Source: CAVOJV01 sp963696325 (GTDB taxonomy: Bacteria; Pseudomonadota; Gammaproteobacteria; Competibacterales; Competibacteraceae). From it: DNA of 64,000 nucleotides. The notes below the pieces were generated by a model that was not told where the DNA came from, searched no databases, and saw nothing but the letters and a program-made list of their open reading frames with translations. Positions 33,750 through 42,397 of the stretch are shown here, one piece after another. The translations under genes and the position numbers were made by a program. The stretch's first letter is position 1. Every line of letters starts with the position of its first letter. The DNA lies in contig CAVOJV010000052.1 in NCBI GenBank assembly GCA_963696325.1, positions 1 through 64,000 on the forward strand. Direction: 5' to 3'.

Positions 33750-33971
33750 GCCCAGGGTGATCATCAGCCCCACCACCAGCAGCGTCAGCAACAGCAGCGT
33801 CGACTCGCTGCGGCTGGTCAACACTCGGTCGTACATCTGCAGCATGTACAGCGCCGGCACCAGCATCAACAGGTTGATGAACAGGCTGAAGAAGCCGGCC
33901 GTCAGGAAGGAATGCCGGCAGGTTTTTAAAGCCGCTCGCAGTTCGGAGGGCAACTCAGGCTTTTTTAGCAT
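33750..33971 (-). pseudogene. type I secretion ABC transporter, N-terminal part (copy C)
   Basis: From ATG 33971 the frame reads MLKKPELPSELRAALKTCRH, SFLTAGFFSLFINLLMLVPA and LYMLQMYDRVLTSRSESTLL, the start and first membrane helices of PrtD-type exporters. After about 70 codons (GLMI) it runs into the leader of copy A and is lost. Copies A and B stop after about 18 codons at the toxin-antitoxin cassette; this one is the longest. Confidence 0.8.
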
Positions 33972-34124
33972 CCAAATCCTCACGGGCATAGCAGGCGTGG
34001 CGGAGGTTGTCCGCCACCCGGCGCCCACCGTTCAGCGGAAGGCGACCTTGACTTCACCCCTACAGGACAATGAATATATGGCACAAAATAACTATTTAAA
34101 AATAAAGTAATTTACTCGGTAAAG

Positions 34125-34443
34125 GAGTATGCAGCGGTTATGGTTTGTTCAGTTTGTATTCCGAAGACCCCTCGATCCATGAGATCCACACGCAGGAATC
34201 AATATAAGCCAACTTCATTCGGTTTCTCTAAATCCTCGCATCTCCTTGAGGATCTCTTCCTGAAGTTTTTCCAGGCAGACCGAGCCTCCCTGCCTCGTGG
34301 GCAATATGGGAAATCGCTTCCCATTGGCTCGTCGGCTCTGCGTCCGCTTCCCGAATAGAGACGTGCACTTTTTTTCCTCTGTAGTGGTCGGGTACCTTGA
34401 TTATGAGTGTGCCATCGTCTCTTACCGTGGCTTCTATTGGCAT
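34125..34443 (-). pseudogene. second toxin-antitoxin copy, degenerate
   Basis: The antitoxin (ATG 34443) matches the complete copy until GLPGKT, where a frameshift gives a different end at 34228. Of the toxin only the first ~20 codons (MKLAYIDSCVWISWIEG) and the last few remain, joined by a large internal deletion. Flanking sequence AAGGAGTATGC-GCGGTTATGG is shared with the complete copy. Confidence 0.75.
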
Positions 34444-34523
34444 CTTAAACACCCTAGGTGATTTTCAGAAATGAAAGCACCAAAATTCCCTTTTCCTGGA
34501 TAGCAGTTTGGTGCGAGGCTTTT

Positions 34524-34630
34524 CCTCCCCCTTACGAAGGGAGAGGCCAGGCGGGGGTTAAAAAAGGGCCACTGCAGCGGTTTATTGGCAGACCCCCCTC
34601 TAAATCTCCCCCTTCGTAAGGGGGAGACTT
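34524..34630. repeat. MITE/REP-like palindromic repeat
   Basis: CCCCCTTACGAAGGG at 34527-34541 is the exact reverse complement of CCCTTCGTAAGGGGG at 34610-34624, and each arm is itself nearly palindromic. The 100-bp unit has no coding capacity. A related shorter palindrome occurs at 52500-52523. This looks like a dispersed repeat of the genome. Confidence 0.6.
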
Positions 34631-34684
34631 GAAGGTCTCCGAAACCATTGAACGATCTCGCCTGGTGGATAATCTTTAACAGAA

Positions 34685-34903
34685 ATCACCCTAAAGGCTG
34701 GATTGTTCGAGAACAAATTTGTAGCACTTTCATCTCTTGGCGGAGCCGGCAGGTTTTTAAAGCCGCTCGCAGTTCGGAGGGCAACTCAGGCTTGTTGAGC
34801 ATGACTCATTCCCACGAGCATAACCGGCGTGGCGGAGGTTGCCCGCCACGCCCTGTGCCCACCGTTCAGCGGAAGGCGACGTCGACTTCACCCCTACAGG
34901 ATA
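34685..34903 (-). repeat. copy B of the transporter-gene 5' segment and leader
   Basis: It directly follows the RTX gene stop. Leader bases such as CACCGTTCAGCGGAAGGCGA also occur in copy C. The start codon is at 34802 and after about 18 codons the antitoxin upstream region takes over. This is probably the ancestral junction between the RTX gene and its exporter gene. Confidence 0.75.
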
Positions 34904-35545
34904 AAGTCGGTCACCGCGAGGCCGTTGACCGCCACCAAGGTGATTTCGAAGTCGGCTATCCCATTGCCGTCAATATCCCCCTGGACGAGATGAGCGGAAC
35001 TGTCAAAGCGCAGCGCCCCCGCTGTACCGTTGAAGGCCCCATTTCCGATGAAGCTGAAGGCTTGGTCATTGGCAAGGTTACTGTTGGCATCGATGTCCTT
35101 GAGATCGATCTTATCGCCAGCCGTGAAGTCCTGGATGAGATCGCGGTTCCCGTCGCCAACTTGCGAATCAGTTACAGCGTTGTAGTCAAATGTATCGTTA
35201 CCGATACCACCGTTCAGGGTGTCGCTGCCCAAGCCGCCATTGAGCTTATCATTACTACTTTCGCCAAGGAGGACATCGTTACCGTCGCCGCCGTCGAGGG
35301 TGTCATTGCCGCTGCCGCCAGCGAGGGTGTCGTTGCCCGCCAGCCCCGTGAGGACGTTGCTCGCCCCGTTGCCGGTGAGAGTGTTGTCAAGACTGTTACC
35401 GGTACCGTTGACGGCTGCGGAACCCGTCAGCGTCAGATGCTCGACATAGTCGCCCAGCACGTAGGTGACCGTGCTGTTAACCCGGTCGTTCGTCCCTTCG
35501 CCACTATTCTCTACAACCGTATCGCTCAGGCTGTCGACGGAATAC

Positions 35546-36688
35546 AGTATCGTCGCCAGCACCGCCCTCCATGCGGTCATTACCAGTCCCGCCGTCGAGG
35601 GTGTCATTGCCAGTTCCTCCGAGGAGCGCGTCATTGCCGGCATCTCCCCGCAGAGCATCGTTACCGTCGCCGCCGTTGAGGGTATCATTGCCGCTGCCGC
35701 CAGCGAGGGTGTCGTTGCCCGCCAGCCCCGTGAGGACGTTGCTCGCCCCGTTGCCGGTGAGCGTGTTGTCAAGACTGTTACCGGTACCGTTGACGGCTGC
35801 GGAACCCGTCAGCGTCAGATGCTCGACATAGTCGCCCAGCACGTAGGTGACCGTGCTGTTAACCCGGTCGTTCGTCCCTTCGCCACTATTCTCTACAACC
35901 GTATCGCTCAGGCTGTCGACGGAATAAGTATCGTCGCCAGCACCGCCCTCCATGCGGTCATTACCAGTCCCGCCGTCGAGGGTGTCATTGCCAGTTCCTC
36001 CGAGGAGCGCGTCATTGCCGGCATCTCCCCGCAGAGCATCGTTACCGTCGCCGCCGTTGAGGGTATCATTGCCGCTGCCGCCAGCGAGGGTGTCGTTGCC
36101 CGCCAGCCCCGTGAGGACGTTGCTCGCCCCGTTGCCGGTGAGCGTGTTGTCAAGACTGTTACCGGTACCGTTGACGGCCGCGGAACCCGTCAGCGTCAGA
36201 TGCTCGACATAGTCGCCCAGCACGTAGGTGACCGTACTGTTAACCCGGTCGCTGGTCCCTTCGCCAGTATTCTCTACAACGGTATCGCTCAGGCTGTCGA
36301 CAGAATAGGTGTCGTCGCCAGTGCCGCCTTCCATGCGGTCATTACCGGCTCCCCCGTCGAGGGTGTCATTGCCCGCCCCTCCAAGGAGCGCGTCATTGCC
36401 GGCATCCCCCCGCAGAGCATCGTTGCCGTCGCCGCCGTTGAGGGTATCATCACCGCTGCCGCCAGCGAGGGTATCATTACCCGCCAGCCCGGTGAGGACG
36501 TTGCTCGCCCCGTTGCCGGTGAGCGTGTTGTTCAGTTCGTTGCCGGTGCCGTTGATCGCCGCCGCGCTGGTCAGCGTCAGGTTCTCGACGTTGGCGCCCA
36601 GCGTGTAGGTGACCGAGCTGTTGACAAGGTCGCTGCCGGCATTGGTATCCTCGGTTACCGTGTCGCCGGCGTTGTCGACCGTATAGGT
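35546..36688 (-). repeat. three tandem 381-bp repeats in the RTX gene
   Basis: Units starting near 35546, 35926 and 36307 are almost identical and encode 127 residues each: YSVDSLSDTVVEN, a VNSTVTYVLGDYVEHLTLTG linker and a block of RTX nonapeptides. Near-identity at DNA level indicates recent amplification or gene conversion. Confidence 0.85.
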
Positions 36689-37356
36689 GTCGTTGCCAAG
36701 CCCGCCGACCATGGTATCGGCGCCCAAGCCGCCGTCGAGGCTGTCGCTGCCAACGCCACCCTGCAGCGAGTCGTTCCCGGCATCGCCTCTTAGGGAATCG
36801 TTGCCGTCGCCGCCATCGAGAGTGTCGTTGCCGTTGCCACCCGAGACGGTGTCGTTGCCGGCAAGACCGGTGAGCACGTTGTCGGCAGTATTGCCGGTGA
36901 GCGTGTTGTTCAGTTCGTTGCCGGTGCCGTTGATCGCCGCCGCGCTGGTCAGCGTCAGGTTCTCGACGTTGGCGCCCAGCGTGTAGGTGACCGAGCTGTT
37001 GACAAGGTCGCTGCCGGCATTGGTATCCTCGGTTACCGTGTCGCCGGCGTTGTCGACCGTATAGGTGTCGTTGCCAAGCCCGCCGACCATGGTATCGGCG
37101 CCCAAGCCGCCGTCGAGGCTGTCGCTGCCAACGCCACCCTGCAGCGAGTCGTTCCCGGCATCGCCTCTTCAGGGAATCGTTGCCGTCGCCGCCATCGAGA
37201 GTGTCGTTGCCGTCGTCGCCATCGAGCTGATCGTTTCCCCCACCTCCACCCAAGATGTCGTTGCCAGCCAACCCAAAAATATAGTCAGTAAGATCGGTTG
37301 GATATCGGCCTATCGAGGATGAGGTAGTCGTTATTACGTCATCATTGGCAGTGCCA
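36601..37356 (-). repeat. two tandem 378-bp repeats in the RTX gene
   Basis: Units offset by exactly 378 bases (36601 and 36979) encode a related but distinct 126-residue repeat (YTVDNAGDTVTEDTNAGSDL, VNSSVTYTLGANVENLTLTS). One extra C near 37168 in the outer unit causes a frameshift. Confidence 0.85.
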
Positions 37357-37873
37357 ATAAAAGTGCTTGGCGTAGGATCCGTGCTGCTTGTAGAGGCAAT
37401 GAGTGTCGCCTGGTCAATTTGGAATTGCGCAGCCCACCCCGAGGGATATCCTGGATTAAACGTCGGCGACACGAACATAACATAAATATTTCCATCGTTG
37501 AGCCACGGGCGTTCGCCTGAGTCCAACTTAAATGTCCTCGTGTGAAACCCCGGTTCGGTAAGGTCGGGATCTTCACTAAGAGACGAACGACCGACAAAAC
37601 CGGGCAGCGATGGTCCAGTAATATAGTCGTACGGACGGTCTGGGTGCCTACTATACCCGTATTACTTACAAAAACATCTATGTCCCCCGGCGCGTTAAAT
37701 GTGTCGACATGGACATCTATTGTTATGGACGCGAAATTATAAGAATTTTGCGGAACATCAAAGACGAACGAAAACCCATCAAAACGGGTGATCGCGGGAT
37801 TAAAGTTTTCGATGTCAACCTCTGTTGTCGCCATTGGTAGCCTCCTTATTTAATCGCTGCCATGAGAACTACG

Positions 37874-37935
37874 AAAAACAAAAAAAGCCGAACTACCTCC
37901 TGCGACCTTGACGAAGTCGCTTTCGGCAGTCCGGC
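37874..37935 (-). terminator. intrinsic terminator overlapping the riboswitch 3' strand
   Basis: On the minus strand GCCGGACTGCC (37935-37925) pairs over 11 positions, with two G-U pairs, with GGTAGTTCGGC (37897-37887). A run of seven T and then five more T follows. An inner hairpin GCGAC/GTCGC lies in the loop. The 5' arm is also the 3' strand of the c-di-GMP aptamer, so terminator and aptamer are mutually exclusive. Confidence 0.75.
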
Positions 37936-38010
37936 TGTCCGAGAATCCCTAGAGGATCCGTACTTTCCGTCCCACTCTTACGGGTGGTTTGGCTTTACTC
38001 GACTGTGCAT
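37924..38010 (-). promoter_or_regulatory. candidate cyclic-di-GMP-I (GEMM) riboswitch
   Basis: The minus-strand transcript contains GCCAAACC, a stem-loop CCACCC-GTAA-GAGTGG with GNRA loop, GGGACGGAAAGT, a P2-like hairpin (GGATCC/GGGATTC) and AGCCGGACTGCCG. Order and spacing follow the Vc2-type aptamer (GGCAAACC, GAAA loop, GGGACGCAAAGC, then the 3' AGC-GGG-UUACCG strand). The G-C pair next to the ligand is flipped to C-G on both sides, which supports pairing, and the guanine expected at position 20 is kept. It lies in the leader of the RTX gene, about 90 bases before the ATG. Confidence 0.72.
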
Positions 38011-38135
38011 TTAGCGGTAACTCATCTCTTTATCGAAATCGATCTTGACAATTGTGTAGAAAATATTCTAGCACAGAATAACCAGATAAAAAATAATGTA
38101 AATTAGTCAGGAATAGGGGTGGCAGCTCTAGCGGT

Positions 38136-38455
38136 CATGGTATGTTAAGTTGCATCCAGTGCACCGCGAGCACTCTCAAGCGGGCAAAGTGAGAATCCGT
38201 GCTGATGAACCGCTGGGTAACCCTGACGCTCCATGATCGCTACATGAACCGCATCCATGCCTTTAAGCTTCTCAGCAGAAGCAATGGACAGCGCGTCCCG
38301 GAAGACGGTGGTCGGGGGTCTTCAAGTTTCGACAATGTTCGAATAGCCACTGGTAAGCGGTAACCAACGCGGTCTTTTGGTTTAAGCCAACGTCATTCAG
38401 TGTCTCAAAATCCCGTCGTTCCTTGAGGATCTCTTCGTGAGCACGAGCCCACCCG
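38136..38455 (-). pseudogene. third toxin-antitoxin copy, degenerate
   Basis: It contains an antitoxin tail (AHEEILKERRDFETLN) joined directly to the second half of the PIN toxin (TAYQWLFEHCRNLKTP) with a one-base shift afterwards. The toxin start and most of the antitoxin are missing. The 3' flank GCGGTCATGGTATGTTAAG resembles the flanks of the other two copies. Confidence 0.75.
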
Positions 38456-38489
38456 CGCTCGCAAAGCGCCGACACGTGCGTTGAATGTC

Positions 38490-39902
38490 CTATCCATGGC
38501 CATTTTCCAGCACTACCCGTTCCTGCTTTTTATTGTATTCCTGGCGCTGGATCAGTTCGTGATGCAGGTCCACCTTTTCTCCCGCCTGGACCGTCGTGCT
38601 GAATTCCACGGTCTGATAGTCATACAGCGACGGGTTGATCTGGCTGCGGAAGGTCACGTCCCCCGGGTAGGTTCTGCGTATCTGCACGTCGATGGGCTTG
38701 CCGCTGTAGTTGCGGATGCGCTGGGTGAAGAGTTGATGCTCGTCCCAGCCGGCTACTTGGCTGTCGATGTCAATCTGCACCGTATTGTCCCCAACCTTGC
38801 GGTAGAGATTGCCCCTGCTGAGACGCAGCCACAGGTTATCCCGAAAAGTCTTGAGCTTCACCAACTCGAAAACAACCTCCGGATCGGTACCCAGGTTCAA
38901 TTCGAGCTTGTCACCGATGGGGACATATTTGATGGGTTGAGTGGCCAGATAGCTGAGACCGTCACGCCCATTGTCGCGAAAGACCCGCACCGTGCCATCC
39001 GGTAAAGGCGTGGTGCCGAGGCCGGCGCCGGTGTCGTTGGTGAGCAGGTAGAGGCGCACCAGACGGTCGCCGTATTCCCTGACCCGGTAGCGGTACTGGA
39101 TCCTGACCGGGACATGGTCGGCGGCGAAGCTGCGCAGGCGCTTGGACCAGCCGTCGGGCACGGTTTCCGTGCCTTCGATGCTGTAGATGAAATACTCGCT
39201 CAGGCCTTCCTTGTAGATCTCCTTGGGATGCGCGGCCTCGGCCAGCGCCGCGGGGGGCGCCGCCGCGTCGCGGCTCAGCATGCTCTTGGCGGCCTGCTGC
39301 CGGAGCGTGCGGAACTCACCCTTCTGGAGTTCATCCACTCGACCGACAGGCAGTTGGGCGAGTTGGGCGATTTTTTCGACCAGATTGATGGTGCCCACTA
39401 CCAGCCGGACCTGAGCATTTTCATAGGCCTCCCCCGAACGGTTATCCACCCGCACGAAGCCTTCCAGGCGCAGCGTTTTTTCATCCCGGTCGGCACTGGC
39501 CACATAATCCGCCGACCAACTGATGCCGGAGGTGAAATAGCTGATCTCGATGGTGGCCTCGCGGTCCCTGTCGCTGTGCACGTTCCAATACAGCATTTGC
39601 GGCTTGTCGTGGGGAAAGGTGGTGTCCAACACCTCCAAACCGTCGCTGGAGGCGCGGAACGCAAGTTCTACCGACGTCGGGTCGATGAGGGTGTTGGCCC
39701 AGGAAAACTGCAAGGGATTAACGCCCCGCTTGAAGGTCACCACGCGGGTCTCGCGCACCAGGGTGAGGTCCTCGGAGTTGTAGATGGTGAGCTGCACGGT
39801 TTGCCGGGCCGGTACCGTAGCGAGATCCACATTGCGGGCGTGGACGGGATTGGCAAGTACCAGCATGGCGAGGATAAGGCTGGCGATAATTTTTGCGTCC
39901 AT
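38490..39902 (-). CDS. DUF4139 domain protein, exported
   Basis: About 470 residues with a signal peptide (ASLILAMLVLANPVHA-R) and the DUF4139 pattern: an N-terminal domain with VQLTIYNSEDLTLVRETRVV and GVNPLQFSWANTLIDPTSVE, and a C-terminal domain with VRIQYRYRVREYGDRLVRLY and YSGKPIDVQIRRTYPGDVTF. The function of DUF4139 is unknown; some members are mucoidy inhibitors. The start ATG 39902 lies six bases after the stop of a paralogous gene, so both are one operon. Confidence 0.82.
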   Translation of the reverse strand: MDAKIIASLILAMLVLANPVHARNVDLATVPARQTVQLTIYNSEDLTLVRETRVVTFKRGVNPLQFSWANTLIDPTSVELAFRASSDGLEVLDTTFPHDKPQMLYWNVHSDRDREATIEISYFTSGISWSADYVASADRDEKTLRLEGFVRVDNRSGEAYENAQVRLVVGTINLVEKIAQLAQLPVGRVDELQKGEFRTLRQQAAKSMLSRDAAAPPAALAEAAHPKEIYKEGLSEYFIYSIEGTETVPDGWSKRLRSFAADHVPVRIQYRYRVREYGDRLVRLYLLTNDTGAGLGTTPLPDGTVRVFRDNGRDGLSYLATQPIKYVPIGDKLELNLGTDPEVVFELVKLKTFRDNLWLRLSRGNLYRKVGDNTVQIDIDSQVAGWDEHQLFTQRIRNYSGKPIDVQIRRTYPGDVTFRSQINPSLYDYQTVEFSTTVQAGEKVDLHHELIQRQEYNKKQERVVLENGHG

Positions 39903-39907
39903 GATTA

Positions 39908-41101
39908 TCACCACTCGTTGCTGATGGAGAGATGCAGGGTGTGAACCTGCATGCGGGCCTTGCCGGAGGCCTCCCGAGCCGGCAGCTCCACGTGGAAGCT
40001 AAGCCTGTCAAAATCACTCTTGTCCGGGTCCGGGCCTGTTAGCGTGGTGCCGGTCAGCAATGCCCATTGCGGATCGCGGGAGCCAGGCAGGCCGAGTTCA
40101 GCGCGCAGGCGCCCGACGCTCTCCACCAGATTCAGGGTGGCGAGGGTATCCTTGAAATTCTCGATCATGTACTTGATGGTCACGTCATACTGATAGAGGG
40201 TGCCGGCGATGCGGGTGCGCTCGTTGCGGTCGATGGTGCGCTTGACCGTGATATCGCGGGCGAGCCCCAGATACAGGGACAGTTCATCATCGGGGGGCGT
40301 GAACTTGCCCCAATCCTCGCCGATGAAAGCGGTCTCGCCCTTGCCGTCATCCTGGAAAATGCGGGCTTTGCCGAAGGGCAGGGATGCCTGTCCCAGACCG
40401 CTGGCGACGTCGTTCCTGAGGACGTAATGCATGGGCACGTTGAGCTTGTCCTGGGCCCGGTCCAGGTAACCGAACTCGCCGGGGTTGGCGGTATACGTCT
40501 TCTTGATCGGCACGCTCTGGAATTTCCCCATCAGCACCTCCTTGGTCTCGTTGAGGCCGATGGGCTTGACGAAGCGCTCACCAAAGCCGGCCCAGAGGTT
40601 GGTCTCGTCGTAGGCTTCGTTGGCATCGTTCCTGATGCGCAGGTATTGGGAGAGCGCCAGGGTCTGCTCCGCGTGATCGGCCACGGCCCGGTAGTGAAAC
40701 TGTTTGTCCAGGCCGCCCAACACATAGCTGATGCGGACTCGGGCAGCGCCGGAATCGCTGGCTGCCACCGACCAGATCAGGGTGTTCTCATTGGGCGGAT
40801 AGCTGACGGCAAGCACCTTGGCGTCCAGGGCTTTGCCTGCCATCGGCGCAAGCACCCGGAACACCAGGGTTTCAGATTCGATGCGGGTATTGGCCCAGGA
40901 AAAGTCCACTTGGTTGACGCCCTTGACCAGCGGGACGATGCGCTCTTCCTCCACCAACGTAATCTCGGGGTGATCCAGTTGGATCTCCACACGTTCCCGC
41001 ACCGGCAGCGTGATAAGCTTGATGCGGGCCAGCGCATCCAGGGGCGCGGCGCCTAGCAGTAGCGCGGTGCCCGCCAGTTGGATAAGCAATTGTCGAATCA
41101 T
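39908..41101 (-). CDS. DUF4139-like exported protein (paralogue)
   Basis: A 397-residue protein with a signal peptide ending near ALARIK and the same opening layout as its downstream neighbour (VEIQLDHPEITLVEEERIVP, KGVNQVDFSWANTRIESETL). The two proteins are diverged paralogues that probably act together in the periplasm. The role is unknown. It lies 63 bases downstream of the metallo-beta-lactamase-fold gene on the same strand. Confidence 0.7.
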   Translation of the reverse strand: MIRQLLIQLAGTALLLGAAPLDALARIKLITLPVRERVEIQLDHPEITLVEEERIVPLVKGVNQVDFSWANTRIESETLVFRVLAPMAGKALDAKVLAVSYPPNENTLIWSVAASDSGAARVRISYVLGGLDKQFHYRAVADHAEQTLALSQYLRIRNDANEAYDETNLWAGFGERFVKPIGLNETKEVLMGKFQSVPIKKTYTANPGEFGYLDRAQDKLNVPMHYVLRNDVASGLGQASLPFGKARIFQDDGKGETAFIGEDWGKFTPPDDELSLYLGLARDITVKRTIDRNERTRIAGTLYQYDVTIKYMIENFKDTLATLNLVESVGRLRAELGLPGSRDPQWALLTGTTLTGPDPDKSDFDRLSFHVELPAREASGKARMQVHTLHLSISNEW

Positions 41102-41164
41102 GGGTTCATCCTTTCCTTGACGGTGTTGCAGTCGCGCGCTTCATGGCGGACCGGGCGATGTGAC

Positions 41165-42106
41165 TCATCCCAGTTCCAAAACGTCCCCGTTACCCAGAAA
41201 CAGGTCGCTCTTGGAACCCTGCCGGGCGCTACCCCGTGCCACGGGGAATCCCGCCTCCAGCATCTTCTGGACGGCTTTTATCCCGGTGCAATGGTTACAC
41301 CCCCAATGATCGATGTGGTAATCGCCCAGCGCCTGGATCAGTTTCTCCCGATCCTCGCTCCATTCCTCGAAGGGGGAAATGTGGAGCCCGCCATAGACGG
41401 CATGGATGGCATCGCCGCCCTTGAAAGTCCGGCGGGCGTATTCCAGCAAGTTGATGACCCCCGTGTGTCCGCAACCGGTCAGCATGGCGATGCCCTTGTC
41501 GTGGATATTGGCATACAGGACATTTTCGCCCTGCACCTGTAACAGGGTATCCATCTTGAAATTGACGAGCGCGAAGCCGGGAAAGAGCAAAACCGGCTGA
41601 TCCGGTTGTACGGTGATCAAGCTTCCCGTGTGTCCCCGTTGTTTGATGAAGTCGAGACCCTGCTGGTGAAACCCGTGAGGGATGTAGATCGGGATGTCGG
41701 GACAGTGCTTGAGGGTCGAGCCGATACCCCAAAAATGGTCGAAGTGTTCATGGCTGATGACCAGGCACTCGATGTCGCCATGGTGTAACAGTTTGTCGAT
41801 GCCTTCTTCGGCGAAGCGCCTGTCCATCCACTCGGGACCCCAGCCGGTGTCGAACAGGATCTTGTGAACAGTACCGTTCAAGTCCTCCGCCTCGATCAGG
41901 GCCGAGGAACCGGCTGAATTGGTCGGGTGCAAGTTGCCGAGCGGCGGCCAGTTGATGTCATACTGACTCGCGCTCATGCCGCCAGCGGCTTTGATATCGC
42001 CCAACAGGGTGTCATTGTCGAACCATCCCGTTTCGGAAATGCACAATATCTTTAGCCGCCTGATTGCGCCTATATCAAGTTCTTGTTTGGCTGTTTCGTT
42101 GGCCAT
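41165..42106 (-). CDS. metallo-beta-lactamase-fold hydrolase
   Basis: About 313 residues from ATG 42106, which has AAGGAG upstream. The metal site is clear: ISHEHFDHFWGIG (HxHxDH type), then LTGCGHTGVINLLEYARR and a late His in HWGCNHCTG. The arrangement is closest to the MptG/dihydropterin-ribofuranosyl-aminobenzene-phosphate synthase-like group of MBL proteins. The substrate is not predictable. It is probably the first gene of an operon with the two DUF4139 genes. Confidence 0.82.
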   Translation of the reverse strand: MANETAKQELDIGAIRRLKILCISETGWFDNDTLLGDIKAAGGMSASQYDINWPPLGNLHPTNSAGSSALIEAEDLNGTVHKILFDTGWGPEWMDRRFAEEGIDKLLHHGDIECLVISHEHFDHFWGIGSTLKHCPDIPIYIPHGFHQQGLDFIKQRGHTGSLITVQPDQPVLLFPGFALVNFKMDTLLQVQGENVLYANIHDKGIAMLTGCGHTGVINLLEYARRTFKGGDAIHAVYGGLHISPFEEWSEDREKLIQALGDYHIDHWGCNHCTGIKAVQKMLEAGFPVARGSARQGSKSDLFLGNGDVLELG

Positions 42107-42397
42107 GATGCGATTCTCCTTAAGATGTGTCGCCCTCAAACGGAGCGAGTGTTCAGTCTCGAGCTTTCCTAAAATAATAGTCTACGCGTATTGCTCGTTA
42201 CGTTTTGCAGGTTCAGGAAATGTTGGGCTTCGCAAGCTTAGCCAAACCTACCGGCCTTACCCAGTGCGGGGGTGAATGAGGAAAGATACAGGTCGTGATG
42301 AGCCGCCAACCTCTCCCCCTTGCACCCAATCCCAATTCCCGGCAATGTACCCAGCACGCTTAAGGGCGTGTGAAGGAATCTCGTTCGAGGGGTAGCT

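Larger units (their letters stand above)
34894..37834 (-). pseudogene. RTX repeat protein (type I secreted adhesin or protease-like), frameshifted
   Basis: The gene starts at ATG 37834 behind AAGGAGG. An N-terminal strand-rich domain (DGFSFVFDVPQNSYN) is followed by many GGxGxDxLx calcium-binding nonapeptides arranged in five larger repeats, and by a serralysin-type C-terminal end (FDYNAVTDSQVGDGNRDLIQ, DFTAGDKIDLKDIDANS) that would serve as the type I secretion signal. Three single-base shifts (near 37610, 37168 and 35541) break a ~980-residue frame. No catalytic zinc motif is seen, so an adhesin is more likely than a protease. Repeats also make assembly error possible. Confidence 0.8.

Noticed and set aside
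34648..36793. Long plus-strand frames rich in repeated VTVAAVEGIIAAAASEGV-type units
   Set aside because: These are mirror translations of the RTX repeats on the minus strand; no start signal and no known fold.
35546..37356. CRISPR-like regular repeats
   Set aside because: Units are 378-381 bp, in frame and code for RTX motifs; no short direct repeats with unique spacers.
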